Shown here piece by piece: positions 1 through 12,110 of a stretch of 64,000 nt of DNA. The notes under the pieces are model-generated. The model ran no database searches and was not told where the DNA came from. It worked only from the letters and a program-made list of their open reading frames with translations. This stretch comes from Triplophysa rosa (lineage: Eukaryota > Chordata > Actinopteri > Cypriniformes > Nemacheilidae), in contig NC_079907.1 of assembly GCF_024868665.1 (NCBI RefSeq), positions 13,593,387 to 13,657,386 of the forward strand, written 5' to 3'. A program made the position numbers and the translations under genes. How positions within the stretch are numbered: the stretch's first letter is position 1; every line of letters begins with the position of its first letter.

Positions 1-289
1 AAACATGGGCGAGCGAGGCACGGGAAAGAACTAGAAGAGAAAACCTTTTTCAGAGGGGATGGTCATTTGGATGGCAGTAATATCCGTCTGGGCGGGGATA
101 GAGGGATGCTGTTAAGAGCCAGATTTGGCTTCAGATACACAGCGTGAAAATACACCAGAGCTCTCACTGAGATGGCAAGGCCTCATGTCACACAGTGCTC
201 ACATGCAGTACAAAGCGTTGACTGATCGTTGCTTGTCAGTCACTATTTACTCTTTACAAGCCTGTATGAATTCATTTATTTCGAGTTAA

Positions 290-1620
290 AGGAAAAGTTC
301 ACCTAAAACTTAAAATGATGTCATTGATTATTCACCCTCATGTCATTTTAGACCTGAATATCGTCGCTGTCGGGCGGAAACCTCCTATGTCCAAATTTGG
401 TCAATTTCATATTTTTTCACAAATCGATGCTATTGGTCAGTCCCCATGTGGGTATGTTATTTTTACAAATTATTAACCAATCTAAAGTGTTGAAAATAGC
501 TTGAGAGCAAATCTCTTAACTCCATTGGACACTTCAACTGTCTGAGAAGTCTCGTAACTCCTCCTCTTCTTCACTCTGCGGGAGCCTCTCGGCATTACGT
601 CTCCTGATTGAAAGTTTTTTAGACAATAACGAGTGAAAATAGTTAGGTTAGATACATTTGAGTAGGCCTGTTTTGTTAAAAATCGATAGCTGTAATGCTT
701 CGGTGCAGAAGGAAGCCCGTGAGCCACGAAGGTAAGTTTGCGAGCAGATTCGGCTAATTTCCGCCTATTAGACAGCCTAGTCAGCTCATCGTTTTTTGTA
801 TTACATCACTTATAGTTCTTAAACCTTTAAAATAGAGTTTAGGAAGATGTATGTAACCACAGTCGTTAGCTTTGGTTAACTATTGAAGCCTTTTCTCTTA
901 TAAAGAGGCTCAACGCGACCGCCGACTTTATTTGCGTGCAGATTAATTTCCGCCTATATTAGACAGCCTGTTTAAAGTTTTATTTTGGTATTGCATCACT
1001 CATAGCTATAACGTTTAAAATAGCGTTTAGGAAGATGTATGTAACCACAATCATTAGCTTTCATTAGCTCTTAAAGCCTCGTCTCTTGTCAAAAGGCTCA
1101 ACGCGACCACAGACTTTGATGAACACTGCTGGCAGCAGCGACGTATGTGTCCGTACCATTCTTATCAATGACAGCGAAATCTCGTATCTCCCTGCTCCCA
1201 AGTCATAAACCTTGTATCTCCGATTAAACATGGTTTTGGGGAAATGTTGTGCTAATGTTGGTACACAACAGTATATGATAGCAATATAAGGTATAATACC
1301 AACTTTAACGATACAATGTTTAATAACTCAAAAAATATGCAGTTTTTTTTATTTTCTGAAAAAAAATGGCTTTGGAGATGCGAGGATTCCGCCCAACAGC
1401 GACGATATGTCTCTTTCTACAGTGGAATACAAAAGAAGATATTATAGAAGATAAATGTGAAATTGTGTCCAAACAATGGGCGTCAATGGGGGCTAATGTT
1501 GTTTGGCTACCAATGTTCTTCTTTTGTGTTCTGCAGAAGAAAGGAAGTCATACAGATTTGGAATAACATGAGGGTGAGTAAATGATGAAACAATTTTCAT
1601 TTTTAGGTGAACTATCCGGT
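290..1620. mobile_element. TTAA-flanked miniature element with a nested insertion
   Basis: The left end (after TTAA at 286-289) reads aggaaaagttcacct and the right end aggtgaactatcc. These are the inverted ends of the most abundant miniature family in this window, whose interior has acacaaaagaagatatt and tgagggtgagtaaatgatg. The body is interrupted by a separate TIR element at 361-1405. The right TTAA has decayed. Confidence 0.6.
361..1405. mobile_element. TA-flanked TIR element nested in the TTAA element
   Basis: The ends are inverted repeats: the left begins tcgtcgctgtcgggcggaaa and the right ends ttccgcccaacagcgacga. TA dinucleotides flank it at 359-360 and 1406-1407. Interior copies of the motif gattaatttccgcctat with attagacagcct (about 757-782 and 943-970) show an internal duplication of about 190 bp. 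There is no transposase frame, so it is non-autonomous. Confidence 0.6.
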
Positions 1621-3446
1621 TGAGCTCTAGGAAGGAACACCATTCAGAATGCACAAAACATCACAAAAGTACTCCGTATGAATCATGCTCTTTTTCTAAA
1701 GACATATGAGAGAATTGTGTTAAGGAAAGACGGAAATTCAAGTCGTTATGTGCTAATAATCGTTATCGAGGATTTGCTGCAAACTCACTTAATGTTTTGT
1801 TAATGTGGAGATTCATCCTGGAATGGATCAATGGCTCATTGAAAATAACTGGTTTAAAAAGAACGATTTATTCACTTTTACTGGTTTAGTTCTCCAGTTC
1901 AGCCCACTGTTCAATGTTCCGTATCTCACTGAGAGGAAAGGTTATCAATAAATAATGAATTAAACTTCTGACGTCTTTAAATATAATCCATGAGACGCAT
2001 GGAGTAATTTAATGGTGGTGCGGTTTTTGAGTGCAGGTTAGGAGCTCCTATGAAATATCATATGGAAGATAGCCACTTGAAGACGCTTTACCCTTTCATG
2101 CATGAATTTATGACAACTTCAGTCAAGATTTTGTCTGTGTTTTTATTTCTTGAGTGGACACTTGAGTGGAAGATTTGTTTTTGGGTGAACTGTTCCTTTA
2201 AGAGCCGCCGCACCGATAAAAACAAAGCAGAGTCAAAAACGCAGGCTATTTAAATCCTTCTGTAACATGCTGTCAATGAGTTTCAGTTCAAGCACTTGAC
2301 ATTTATTGACATTTCGAAAGTTTTTCTCAGGTCAGCTCGGTCTCAACTCGTCGCTGCGGCTATGCCGAGATAATTTCGAAGAGCAAGAAAGAGTAAGAGT
2401 CATTTCCTCCTCGCCGGGATGCTGTTCTGTATTTTTCTTGTAAACAGCTTGGCTACTCTGCCCAGAGGGATATACTGGGGCCACACTGTGAATGGAAGAA
2501 ACATCTGCCTGCAGAAGTCTCTTCTGTTGTGTTCTGTCCTCGGTGCTCTAAACGCAGTGCGAAAACTCTCCTCATACTCTCACTATAACACAATCACACT
2601 ATTACATGTCATCCTTTTTACATATAGTTCCTATTTACAGTGTACAGTTTTTGCATCTGCTCCTCAGGTCTGCCCCGCCTCCTGATTGCCCGGGCCCTGA
2701 GGCCGACCAATCAGAAAACAGACAATAGCAGCAGCACACTACACCTGCAGCAATGAGCCGGCGGTAGGGAAAGGGTTTTCTGACATCCAAACTAATTACA
2801 GTATGACCTGTTGAGCCAGCACTGGCTGGCTAATTTATGATGATGACAACATTTTGTACAGTCACTAACTATCATAAAAATCTGACATGCAATTAATTTT
2901 AAGTAACAATGTAACTGAATGTTTTATACAGTATATTTTTATATAGTTAAAGTGTTAGATAAATATGCACTTCAAGTCATTTGTTCACATTAAACCTAAC
3001 TGATTTTACATTTTAAAACATTTTATAGACCGTTTTGCTCTAGTATCGACCACTTCGCAAGTTGTAAACACTGTTCTGGGTTTCATTTTTTATCACTTTT
3101 TTTTATTCTTACATATCGAAGATATCTTACAGAAACAAGTGATGGAAACGTTTTTACGCTCGCTTGAGGTGTTTTTTTCTTTTTTAACGAAAAACCGTTA
3201 ATGCGAATAACGGGAGATGGAAACGCATTTGCCGAATAAAATCTGACGTTGCGAACCGTAAAGCCATGAGACGAGGCGGCTGTTACCGTTGATTGTGTCT
3301 TTTTTATTTACTCTTGGTTACTAGGTTACCAATACCACCATGATCCGCTCGAGGAACTTGAAACGCACCAATTTCACATTAGTCTTTCCTCCTGTTATTG
3401 CAAACTTTGAAAAGATGTGCATGGCGTTTGGTTGGAAACCCGGCTA

Positions 3447-3691
3447 TTGCTGTCCTTCCGAAACATCGTATGTCCAAATTCCCTGATTTTCAGCTAGCAC
3501 ATCGAAAAAACCCTGTACTTTTTAAATGATTAAATACTGTCAAGTTGAGAAGCCCTTTTTAATACTTTTAATTAGTTAGATATTTGCAAAACCAAGTGAC
3601 AAACATAAAGGATGACTAATAATAATGATTTATGGCAAAAAAAATGTATCACGAAATATGAAGATACAAGGTTTCAGAAGGACAGCAGCGA
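3447..3691. mobile_element. Short TA-flanked TIR element related to the 361-1405 element
   Basis: About 245 bp with inverted ends: left ttgctgtccttccgaaac, right gtttcagaaggacagcagcg. TA flanks it at 3445-3446 and 3692-3693. The interior is AT-rich with no coding potential. A one-ended relative (tatcgctactgtccttctga) lies at about 51697-51800. Confidence 0.55.
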
Positions 3692-5725
3692 TATATAATT
3701 AAATCCTAAAGATAATTGTTTAACATTTTGAAATGATTATACATTTTCTATTGGTTGTATTATGTTCAAATGTTTGTGTAGTGTTGAAAAGTGAAACAGG
3801 AAGTTATTCTGGACCAGCGTTGTTAACGTCTTCCAAAGTTGTCTTTATTATATTTTGGAAATGTAACATTATTCTAAAAAAAATTTCTAAGCTGAAATAG
3901 CTTGCATTTGCTCTTCTATGTATATGTAATTCATTTAAAGTGCAGCATCATATACTAAATAATACAATTAAGATTGAAAGTATGAAGACATGGAATACGC
4001 TTGACAACCCTGATAGAGTCTTTTTGTCTATCCGTCAAACACAGTTTTAACCGTCTTTTAAAGTGTCACAGGCATTTCCTGAGCTTTGGCACCTGAACAA
4101 ATTAAAAGACACCATTACTGAGGAGACAATGTTTTAAAATCAAACGTTGCCCAGATAAATTCTATATAAAACATCTCCTCGGTGCTAAGTGGATATGTGG
4201 TCCCCACTGTGTGTAATTAAAGATGTTCCCTGAATTCTTTCATGTCTGGGTTCAGATTTATTGCCGACACAATTAGAGTAATTACACTTCTGCAGTCTGG
4301 CCGGGCTGTTGGTGGCAAGAACGCTGGCGAGGCTCGAAATGTTTTCTCATTTTCTTCAACTTACTGTAATTGCAAAAGCAGTGGCCCTTTTATACATTTA
4401 AATCATTTAGACTAATGTAAACCTCTTCTCTATAAATATACATTAGATTGTTCTCTGCTGTTGGTTTGAAAAATTCCCTGAGGTTCATTTAGTGTAATTC
4501 ATGGAATTGTAATTTGTAATATTTTTGTATTCCCTCCCAAAATCATGCCCAGGTAAAATGCAGCCGTAAGCGATAAAATAACAACTCCCTGAGTCTGTGG
4601 TACGCACTCCACCATGAAATTAGGTAAATTAGTGGGTGGAAAAGTAAAGCGAGAGTTGATAAGCAGTCTATAAATTAAAGGGCAAGAAAAGACCCAGCCC
4701 AGGTTAGAGCAGTCTACCCTATGTTGGATTAACTACGCTTTGGATAAAAGCGTCTGCCAAATGCGTAAATGTAAGTATGTAAATGTATGTTGTGTTCCAC
4801 TCCATTCTACGGTTTTAGTAGTTTCTCTTTTGATTATAATCCTTGAGGTCTGTTGGGAATCTTCATTGCTTGCAACATTTTGAATAGATATAGACAGTAA
4901 ACTGCAATCAAATACGAATAGTTGAGAAAAGACAGAGGGTCTGGCATTTCTAAGATCTAACACAATGAAACATGGCTCTGGGGTCACCATTAAACTCGAC
5001 TTAAATCATATGCTATTGGCCATGTGGTAAAACATGAAATCCAGTAGATGGAAACTTATCGCCACAGTGTAGACAGCAGAATCAGAATTAAAATCATTAA
5101 ACATTTATAGGAACAGTCTGACATGTTTTATAGAGAGGAAAAAAACAAGTTGTGAGGAAAAAGGTTGGATTAACTACACTTTTGATGTTGGCTTGGTTTA
5201 AGCAGTTAATATTTTCCAGCTATGTAGAAGCTCCCTTCATAATTCCCCGAGCACAAAAGACAGGGGAAAAGAATACAAAACACAAAAACACATTTGCACT
5301 AAGATCTGAAATCCACAGCAATCCCGCTGGTGTATTGGAGACTGCTGTACGTGGCATATTGCCTTTTCAGAACTGTGAGTGGATTACAGATGACATTGAT
5401 TATAGAGATGGGTAGACAATAGCGAACGGCCCTTTCTCTCTCTTTCTCTCTTTATATATACGCACTAAAGTTAAATTCTATACTATATATTCAGTTCAAT
5501 GTGTTTGAAGTTCTAATGATTCATTGCGCTTATGCAATGTGGTTCACTTAGGCTGTTTTCTAAGAGGTACTGTGTTTATGGAGACAGGGATTATAAAGAA
5601 ATTTAAGACAGTTTCTCAATGAGAGGTTTTTGGGTGTTGCCAGTTGTGGTCAAGGTGTGTCTGTCTGTGAAAACTGGATCCCTATGGAACACCTCAGCAT
5701 TTTTCCTCAATCCTCTAACAGTACC

Positions 5726-6321
5726 TGTCATGGCTCTGCTTCATTTAGTCATGTTTTTCTTGGTCCTGTAGCAGAGCCATGGCAAAGCCTTAGGTTTTGT
5801 GTGAGAAGACCATGGGATGTTTATCTTCCGACATCTCATGTGATTTCTCGTGTCTTGTCATTGGCCCCACCCTCTCGTTTCATGTATTGTCTCCCTGCCG
5901 TGTATTATGTTCCACACCTGCCCTCGCTCATTATCCTTCGTTTGTCTTACCTATAAATGCCCTCATGTTTCTTTGTCCTGTGCTCGTGTATTGTACTATG
6001 TTTGATTTGTGTATGTATACACTTGACGGTGTGTTTGTGCCTTGTCTTTTTGTGGTTCCCGTCACTTGGATTATAATTTGACTGTGGATTCCCTTGCCTT
6101 GTTTTGTGACGTTGTGTCGTAAGTTTGTTTTGTTATTTTCTAGTTTTGCCCCATCGTGGGAAGTCTTTTGTTTGTATTCTTGTTTTGTTATTTTTGTCCG
6201 TTTTTTCCCCATTGTGGGTTTTTTGGTTTCCTGTTTATCGTGTTTATTTAATAAAAGTTTTTGTTAACCCCTTCATCACTGCCTGCCTGCATGTGGGTTC
6301 TTCAGCCTCACGACCTTGACA
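5726..6321 (+). mobile_element. Solo LTR (Gypsy-like size and ends)
   Basis: 596-bp LTR beginning TGTCATGGCTCTG and ending CGACCTTGACA (5'-TG...CA-3'). It is flanked by a perfect 5-bp duplication GTACC at 5721-5725 and 6322-6326. A TATA-like cctataaatgcc lies at about 5950 and a polyadenylation signal aataaaag at about 6250, as expected for U3-R-U5. No internal retroviral sequence is present, so it is the product of LTR-LTR recombination. Open frames inside it are incidental. Confidence 0.85.
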
Positions 6322-8850
6322 GTACCGCAGTATTCCTTAAATATAATGCAGGCATACTATTTTTCATCCTTTGAGATTAGCCATAAAACCAAGTGTTTCA
6401 GTGAAAAATTAGATTCCAAAGCTCATATTTGCATACGCTGTAACACAAATGGGGTGGCGTGTTTTCTCAGGTCTACCCATTTCTGCAATCCTGTGTAAAC
6501 AGATCAATGGACTCCTGCGAGCTGTTTTGCTCTTGGCCTGTGCAGTTATTAGCCTACAACTCCCAGTCTAACAGACCATTAGAACTGTGTTTGAGACTGA
6601 ACGCCATAACAAATGACTTTTTTACTTCTTGTGTGTTGGGTTTTCCTGCTGTGAAGCATCTCTTGAATTTATTTTAAAAAATGAATATGCTTGTGAATTA
6701 TTTTAAAGATTGCCAACATTATGCTCTGATAAAGTTCAATGAGCTTATTAATTATACTTTATTAAAAGGTTATATGATTTCTTACAAACTGGCAAAAGCT
6801 AAAGACAGCCAATGCTCAGTTCGGGTAATACTTGCTGGTGTTTGTGTCTTCCCTAAATTGATGTCACTTTCGAATAAAGATGTCATTAAGAAACTGGCTT
6901 TGAAGTTAAAGGGATTAATACGGAATACTAGACAAAAAGTAAAAGGGAGAGCGCAGAAAAAAGAATATAAAGTCAATTATTTATTCTTTTTAATTACATT
7001 TAAGAATAGGCCCGAGTCTGGGGGGCATTTCCCCCCCCAGATTTTTCTTGGGCCACTCCAAATACAGTATATCTAGCAGACAATTATAAAATATCAAATA
7101 CTTCCTATTTGTATTATCTATTAAATAATGATCTGTCAATTTAATCACAGAAAAACTTAAAAATACATCGCCAGTTTTACTGTACAAGTTAGCGCCTACT
7201 GACATGGCAAAAATGCTCAAAGCAGTAGGGAACTTATTTACACCAGGTTCATCTAATTGTGATACTTGGAAAAAAGAATGCTAACACATACATTTTCCAA
7301 CATACGAAGACAGAGAGCATATAACAGGAACCCGAAAATACACAAATGACCAAATGCATTCTCATTGCTCTTGATCTTTCAGTATGAACACAGAAGAGCC
7401 CTGAGCCTCAGACTTAAGAAAGTACAATGAGCTGTGCCTTTTCTGGATATACTCAAGCGCTTATCACAACATAAACAAGTATCTGCAGTAATCCTGGATG
7501 AGCGAGTAACAGAATGCAAGAGAAAACGAAAGAGAGATAGAAACTATATGTGTTTACGCAGATTAGCTAAAGGCATATGAATCCAAGGTCAGTTACATCA
7601 GGGATTGTGTCTACCCGAACCTCACTGTTGTAAGAATGTAAGGAAAGGAAAATAACAGCCATTTCAGCTCAGATCTATCTGAAAGCTACCCAAGAGTACA
7701 AGAGAGAGCTGAATAACAGATGTCTTCAAATCTTTGCGTGGTGGTTAAATGCACTAATCTGCTCTCGATCGAGCTGCTGCTGTCTATTTGGTTGTCCACT
7801 GTAATCTGTGATATTCAGTGTTATGTGCAGATACTCTGGGGCATCTGGGGCCAATTAGAGAGTTTGTCGTACTGCAAAGGGACAATATTGTGCATCTACC
7901 ACCTTTAAAATTAAGAGAGACAATCAAGATTTTAACAATGTAAACACTGTATTTTACCTTGTGCCTCATTATTGGATAATTATTCCCATTGGCGCTTGGC
8001 TGACAGTAACTACAGGTTAAAAAATAGATCTGTTTGGGTTGTTGTGCTCTGTGTTGGCTTTTATATGACCCTCTGCTTACAGTTAAAGTCACGTTTTTCA
8101 AATAGTACACACATTTTTTTATAGTTTAGTTTTCCACACCAACTCCCTTTATTATTGTTATATCTCACATGGCCTGTTCCTAAAAGAATAGACATTTCTT
8201 TGATGCAAATTTGGAGCCAAACGGTCTACTAAGTTGTTGAGAATGCCTTCTTAGGAGTCAGACCTTGGCAAGGACAGGACAACAACTTAGCAGATGCACT
8301 ATTAATGGGATTGAACATTGAGCGGTACTACGGAAGACATTAAACAGATTCTGAAGATCTATCAAAGTCATATCTTGGATGGAGACGGATTTGTGGATAT
8401 TGTACTCAAGGATAGATGATATTAACCTTGTGGATGCGCAAAACCTCCGAGCCTTTTGACAGTAATACGTTATGAAAGGCATCCCTGAAGCCAACACTTC
8501 TGAGGCTACGAATCAAGAATGAGTACGAAGCACATGAATCACTAAGCCTCCTGATAGATCCTGTTGCAGCTAACCAACTTAACACAAGATAATGTATCAG
8601 AGAACACTTCAAGGAGTTCACTCCAGTTCAGGGTTCTTCGAATGTCTAGCTTGGTGGCTGGGAGGTGTTTTTCTACTTTTTGGCTATATTGCAGAAGGCT
8701 CAAATATTATTGCTGTTCCACACACAAAAAAAGAAATGACCATATGGAAGATGGCTATAAAAAGACCTCAACACTCATGATAAACAAAATATACTTCAGC
8801 CATTCGGGGCCATGTTAGCAAATGTGTTTTTTGCAAAGTTCAGTCATATG

Positions 8851-9184
8851 TAGAGATGCACCAATATATCGGCAAATAATCGGTATTGGTCGATACAAGC
8901 AATTTTCAGGCTATCGGCCAAGTTTAAAAACAGCCGATGATCAGGGTCGATGTATCATGACAATCAAAAGAAGAGAGGAAAATGGAATGAATTTGTTTTC
9001 TGTATATAGAAAATGTTAAGACACATCACCAGTTTGATGTTCATTACTAATAGTTATTATATGAATTAATATCATTCAGAAAGTTTAGAAACAATAATTT
9101 AATCTTCAGACTCGGTATCAGCAGATATCACTCTGAATAATCTGTATCGATGGAGAAATTTAGTATACAGTAGGTGCATCTCTG
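8851..9184. mobile_element. Non-autonomous hAT-like element (334 bp)
   Basis: The left end tagagatgcacc and the right end ggtgcatctctg are near-perfect inverted repeats. Flanking 8-mers gtcatatg (8843-8850) and gtcaaatg (9185-9192) match at 7 of 8 positions, as for a hAT 8-bp duplication. The interior contains tatcggc/gtcgat repeats typical of this element type. No transposase. Confidence 0.75.
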
Positions 9185-9580
9185 GTCAAATGAAATAAAT
9201 ACAATAGTATTAAAATACATTAAATCACAATTAGTTCCAATTCACAAAATTCATTTAACACTAGGGGTGTGACGAGACACTTATCCCACGAGACGAGACA
9301 CAAAACTGGGCTCACGAGAACGAGACGAGACAAGATTTTTTGACTTTTTTAAAGAAATCCTCAATGATGAAATATATAGGGAAAATAGTATTTTATTCAC
9401 CTTAAAAACACAAAATGCAAAAAATGTAGGCATTATAAAATCAACTTGTACTTGTACAACAAATTAAACTTCTATTTTAATGAATTATATTATGCAGTAA
9501 TAAACAATACGGTATATGTAAACACTGAAAAATGTTTTGTCACAAACGCAACTGACATGGAGTAATTGCACAAAACTTAA

Positions 9581-9788
9581 AGGCGGGGTAACCGATTTCC
9601 GAATTACGCTTTAGGCAACGGAGTCGGGCCGAGTACCAAAACAACCTTGTAGCCAATCAGCAGTAAGGTGCACAGGACGGACATTAGCCGAGCCGAGCGC
9701 TGACGAAAGCAACAGATGGGGGTAGGGGTGTGTTTGTTTTGGTGATTTGAACATCAACGACGGCTGAGAGAAATCGGACACCCCGCCT
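9581..9788. mobile_element. TTAA-flanked miniature TIR element (208 bp)
   Basis: Begins aggcggggtaaccgatttc and ends gaaatcggacaccccgcct, which are inverted repeats, between TTAA at 9577-9580 and 9789-9792. The TTAA target fits piggyBac- or Kolobok-type mobilisation, but the mobilising transposase is not in the window. Confidence 0.7.
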
Positions 9789-10720
9789 TTAAGCTTTGTT
9801 TTCTTAACATGCGCAGCTTAGCTTTGTTTATAGATAGAATATCCTTGTGAACAAGAATTCAGCCGAACATAATTCTTCACACCTAAGCAAAAATGTATAC
9901 CTCTAGAGGAAATTTCCTTTGTATTCTTTTATACATCTCTCATCTGTCAAGCAGTTTCACAAAAAGCACAGGAAATGACTCATCAGATAAACTTAATCAA
10001 TGACAGAATGTTTGTCCAAAACCCCATCTAGTGTGACCAAAGAGGAACTGATTATGGATGAAGAATGTCAGTGTTTCCTTTACAGTCAGGCATCATGATA
10101 TATCGAGAACAATGGAGTATTTGATGAGTATGAATACCTGCAAACACACATTCATCTGACTTGTTTTTAAACCCTGAATCTCACAGCCTTGTTTTCCATC
10201 AGACGAATCATCGACATGTGCTTGTCATGTGACATTCCGAGGGAGATGTCACACAATGGAAGAAGATGAGAACAACCGTGTCGTTGTCCCTTTGCCTCTT
10301 TGTATCAGAACAGAAGGAGATTTTGCAGTATTTCATGCCCCAGAGAGCAGCTTTAAGACACGTCTGTTTGCTATTGAAATCTCTTTTATCTTTAAATAGT
10401 GCCTCAGCAATGATGCATTTAACGCAGCTCATCTCTCCAACACTGCCTGCTTGCATCTACTCTTTATTAAACCTTGTGGAGTCGTATTGTAGAAGTTCTC
10501 AGGAAATCATCCTCTCTGATCTCTCTGCCCGCTAATCCACTCACACACCCAATCATCATTAATTCTCCGTTAAAAAGTCCTTTTGTGTAAGTAGGGTGTG
10601 CAGACAAAGAACATGAAAAATAGTCTTTTGTAGGTTTTCATCTTCATTTTCAGGAGCACAACTAATACACAAGGTTCAAAATGAATAAATGAAGGAAATG
10701 TTTAGCACTAAAGACATTAA

Positions 10721-11048
10721 AGTGGCCATATCTTGACGCAGCGCAGCCAATCTTGATGGTAGGCGGGTCTTCCTATCGCTTCTCGGTTGACGCGTGGGCA
10801 GGCTATTTCTTTCGCTTTTGCATGAGAATTGCCCAATAAGGGACTATGAAAATTTTTGTGACGGATTTTCATGTTCGAAAAAAACTTTCCGAAACCTATA
10901 TGAACGCTGGGGGAGTGTATCGAGCACAGAAATACTACGTCATACATCCAACTCTTTTTTGAAAAGTTGACCATGTTAAGCATGAGAAGACAGCACGTTT
11001 AACATTGTAAATAAGTCAGAATGCATGAAACAACGTTGCATCCCTCCT
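10721..11048. mobile_element. TTAA-flanked dispersed repeat (about 328 bp)
   Basis: Flanked by TTAA at 10717-10720 and 11049-11052 with weakly matching ends (agtggccat and atccctcct). The body resembles a repeat that I recognise as common in cyprinid genomes. It is non-coding; the minus-strand open frame across it is incidental. Confidence 0.45.
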
Positions 11049-11502
11049 TTAATATTAGCAAGATCCGTCACTGCCTTTGAAATGAATGGGAAGGAACGCA
11101 ACGCTTAATATTTTTTTTGCGCATGCGTAGTATCTAAAGCAACATGAAAAACAATGTTTTTTGCAATTTTATCATAGGAAGCAAACATTCACGAAGAGCT
11201 GACTGGGTAACTTCTTGCGGTTGTACTGTAACAAATGAGGAAGCTCTGAGTATGAAGCACATGTGCGCATGCAGACATGAGTCATCTGACAAAAACATAT
11301 TCTGCTTTAAGAAATAGCTCACGCCACAAAGAACATTCTTTTTTATTGACCCTCATGTTGTGCATGTTTTTTTTCTGTGGAGCACAAAGGAGAATTTTTG
11401 AAGAATCTTCACATACACATTTTCCAAATAAGGATTTAAAATGCAAATTCTTATCAAACTCCAAAAATAACAAGAAGAGTTACATATTACTTGTCTTCTT
11501 AA

Positions 11503-12110
11503 AGGGATAGTTCACCCCAAAATGAAAATTCTGTCATTATTTACCCACCCTCTTTTCATTTCAAACCAGTATGACTTTTTTTCTTCCGCAGAAGACAAAG
11601 GAAGATACTTTGAAGAAAGTTGGTAACTGAACAGCGCCAGCACACATTTACGTCGATTGTATGGACAAAAAAACAATGGAAGTGAATGGGTCCTGTTGCT
11701 ATTCGGTTACCAACAGAAGAAAGAAAGTCATACAGGTTTGAAATAACAAAAGGGTTGTTTATGTATGGCACATATACGGTGCATTTCTGTATTACTTTTG
11801 TTTTAACTTTTTGTTATATTTTATAGTTTCAATAGAATTGAAGAATGAGTTATAACTAAAATTCAAAATTCTTTCATTATTTAACCTCATGTCATTCCAA
11901 ACCTGTATGATTTTCTTCTGCAGAACACAAAAGAAGATATTTTGAAGAATGTTGGTGGCCAAACAACATAGACTTTCATTATATGGACACCAAACCACAT
12001 TTCTCTGCATTTCTTCTTCTCTGTTCTACAAAAGAAAGGCTGTGAGTCATGTACAGGTTTTGAATAACATGAAGGTGAATAAATGAATCCAGCATGAATT
12101 TAGGTTTGTT
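11503..12110. mobile_element. Two adjacent copies of the abundant TTAA miniature family
   Basis: The first copy starts agggatagttcacccc after TTAA (11499-11502) and runs to about 11760. A second degraded copy from about 11856 has the same caaacctgtatga / ttctgcagaacac / gaagatattttg string and ends near 12105 without a clear terminal repeat. Neither contains coding sequence. Confidence 0.6.

Noticed and set aside
5630..6319. Several overlapping 60-108-residue frames on both strands
   Set aside because: They lie in a solo LTR, whose pyrimidine-rich sequence opens frames by chance.
6681..7076. 131-residue open frame
   Set aside because: No recognisable motif, no splice or promoter context, and composition like the AT-rich surroundings.
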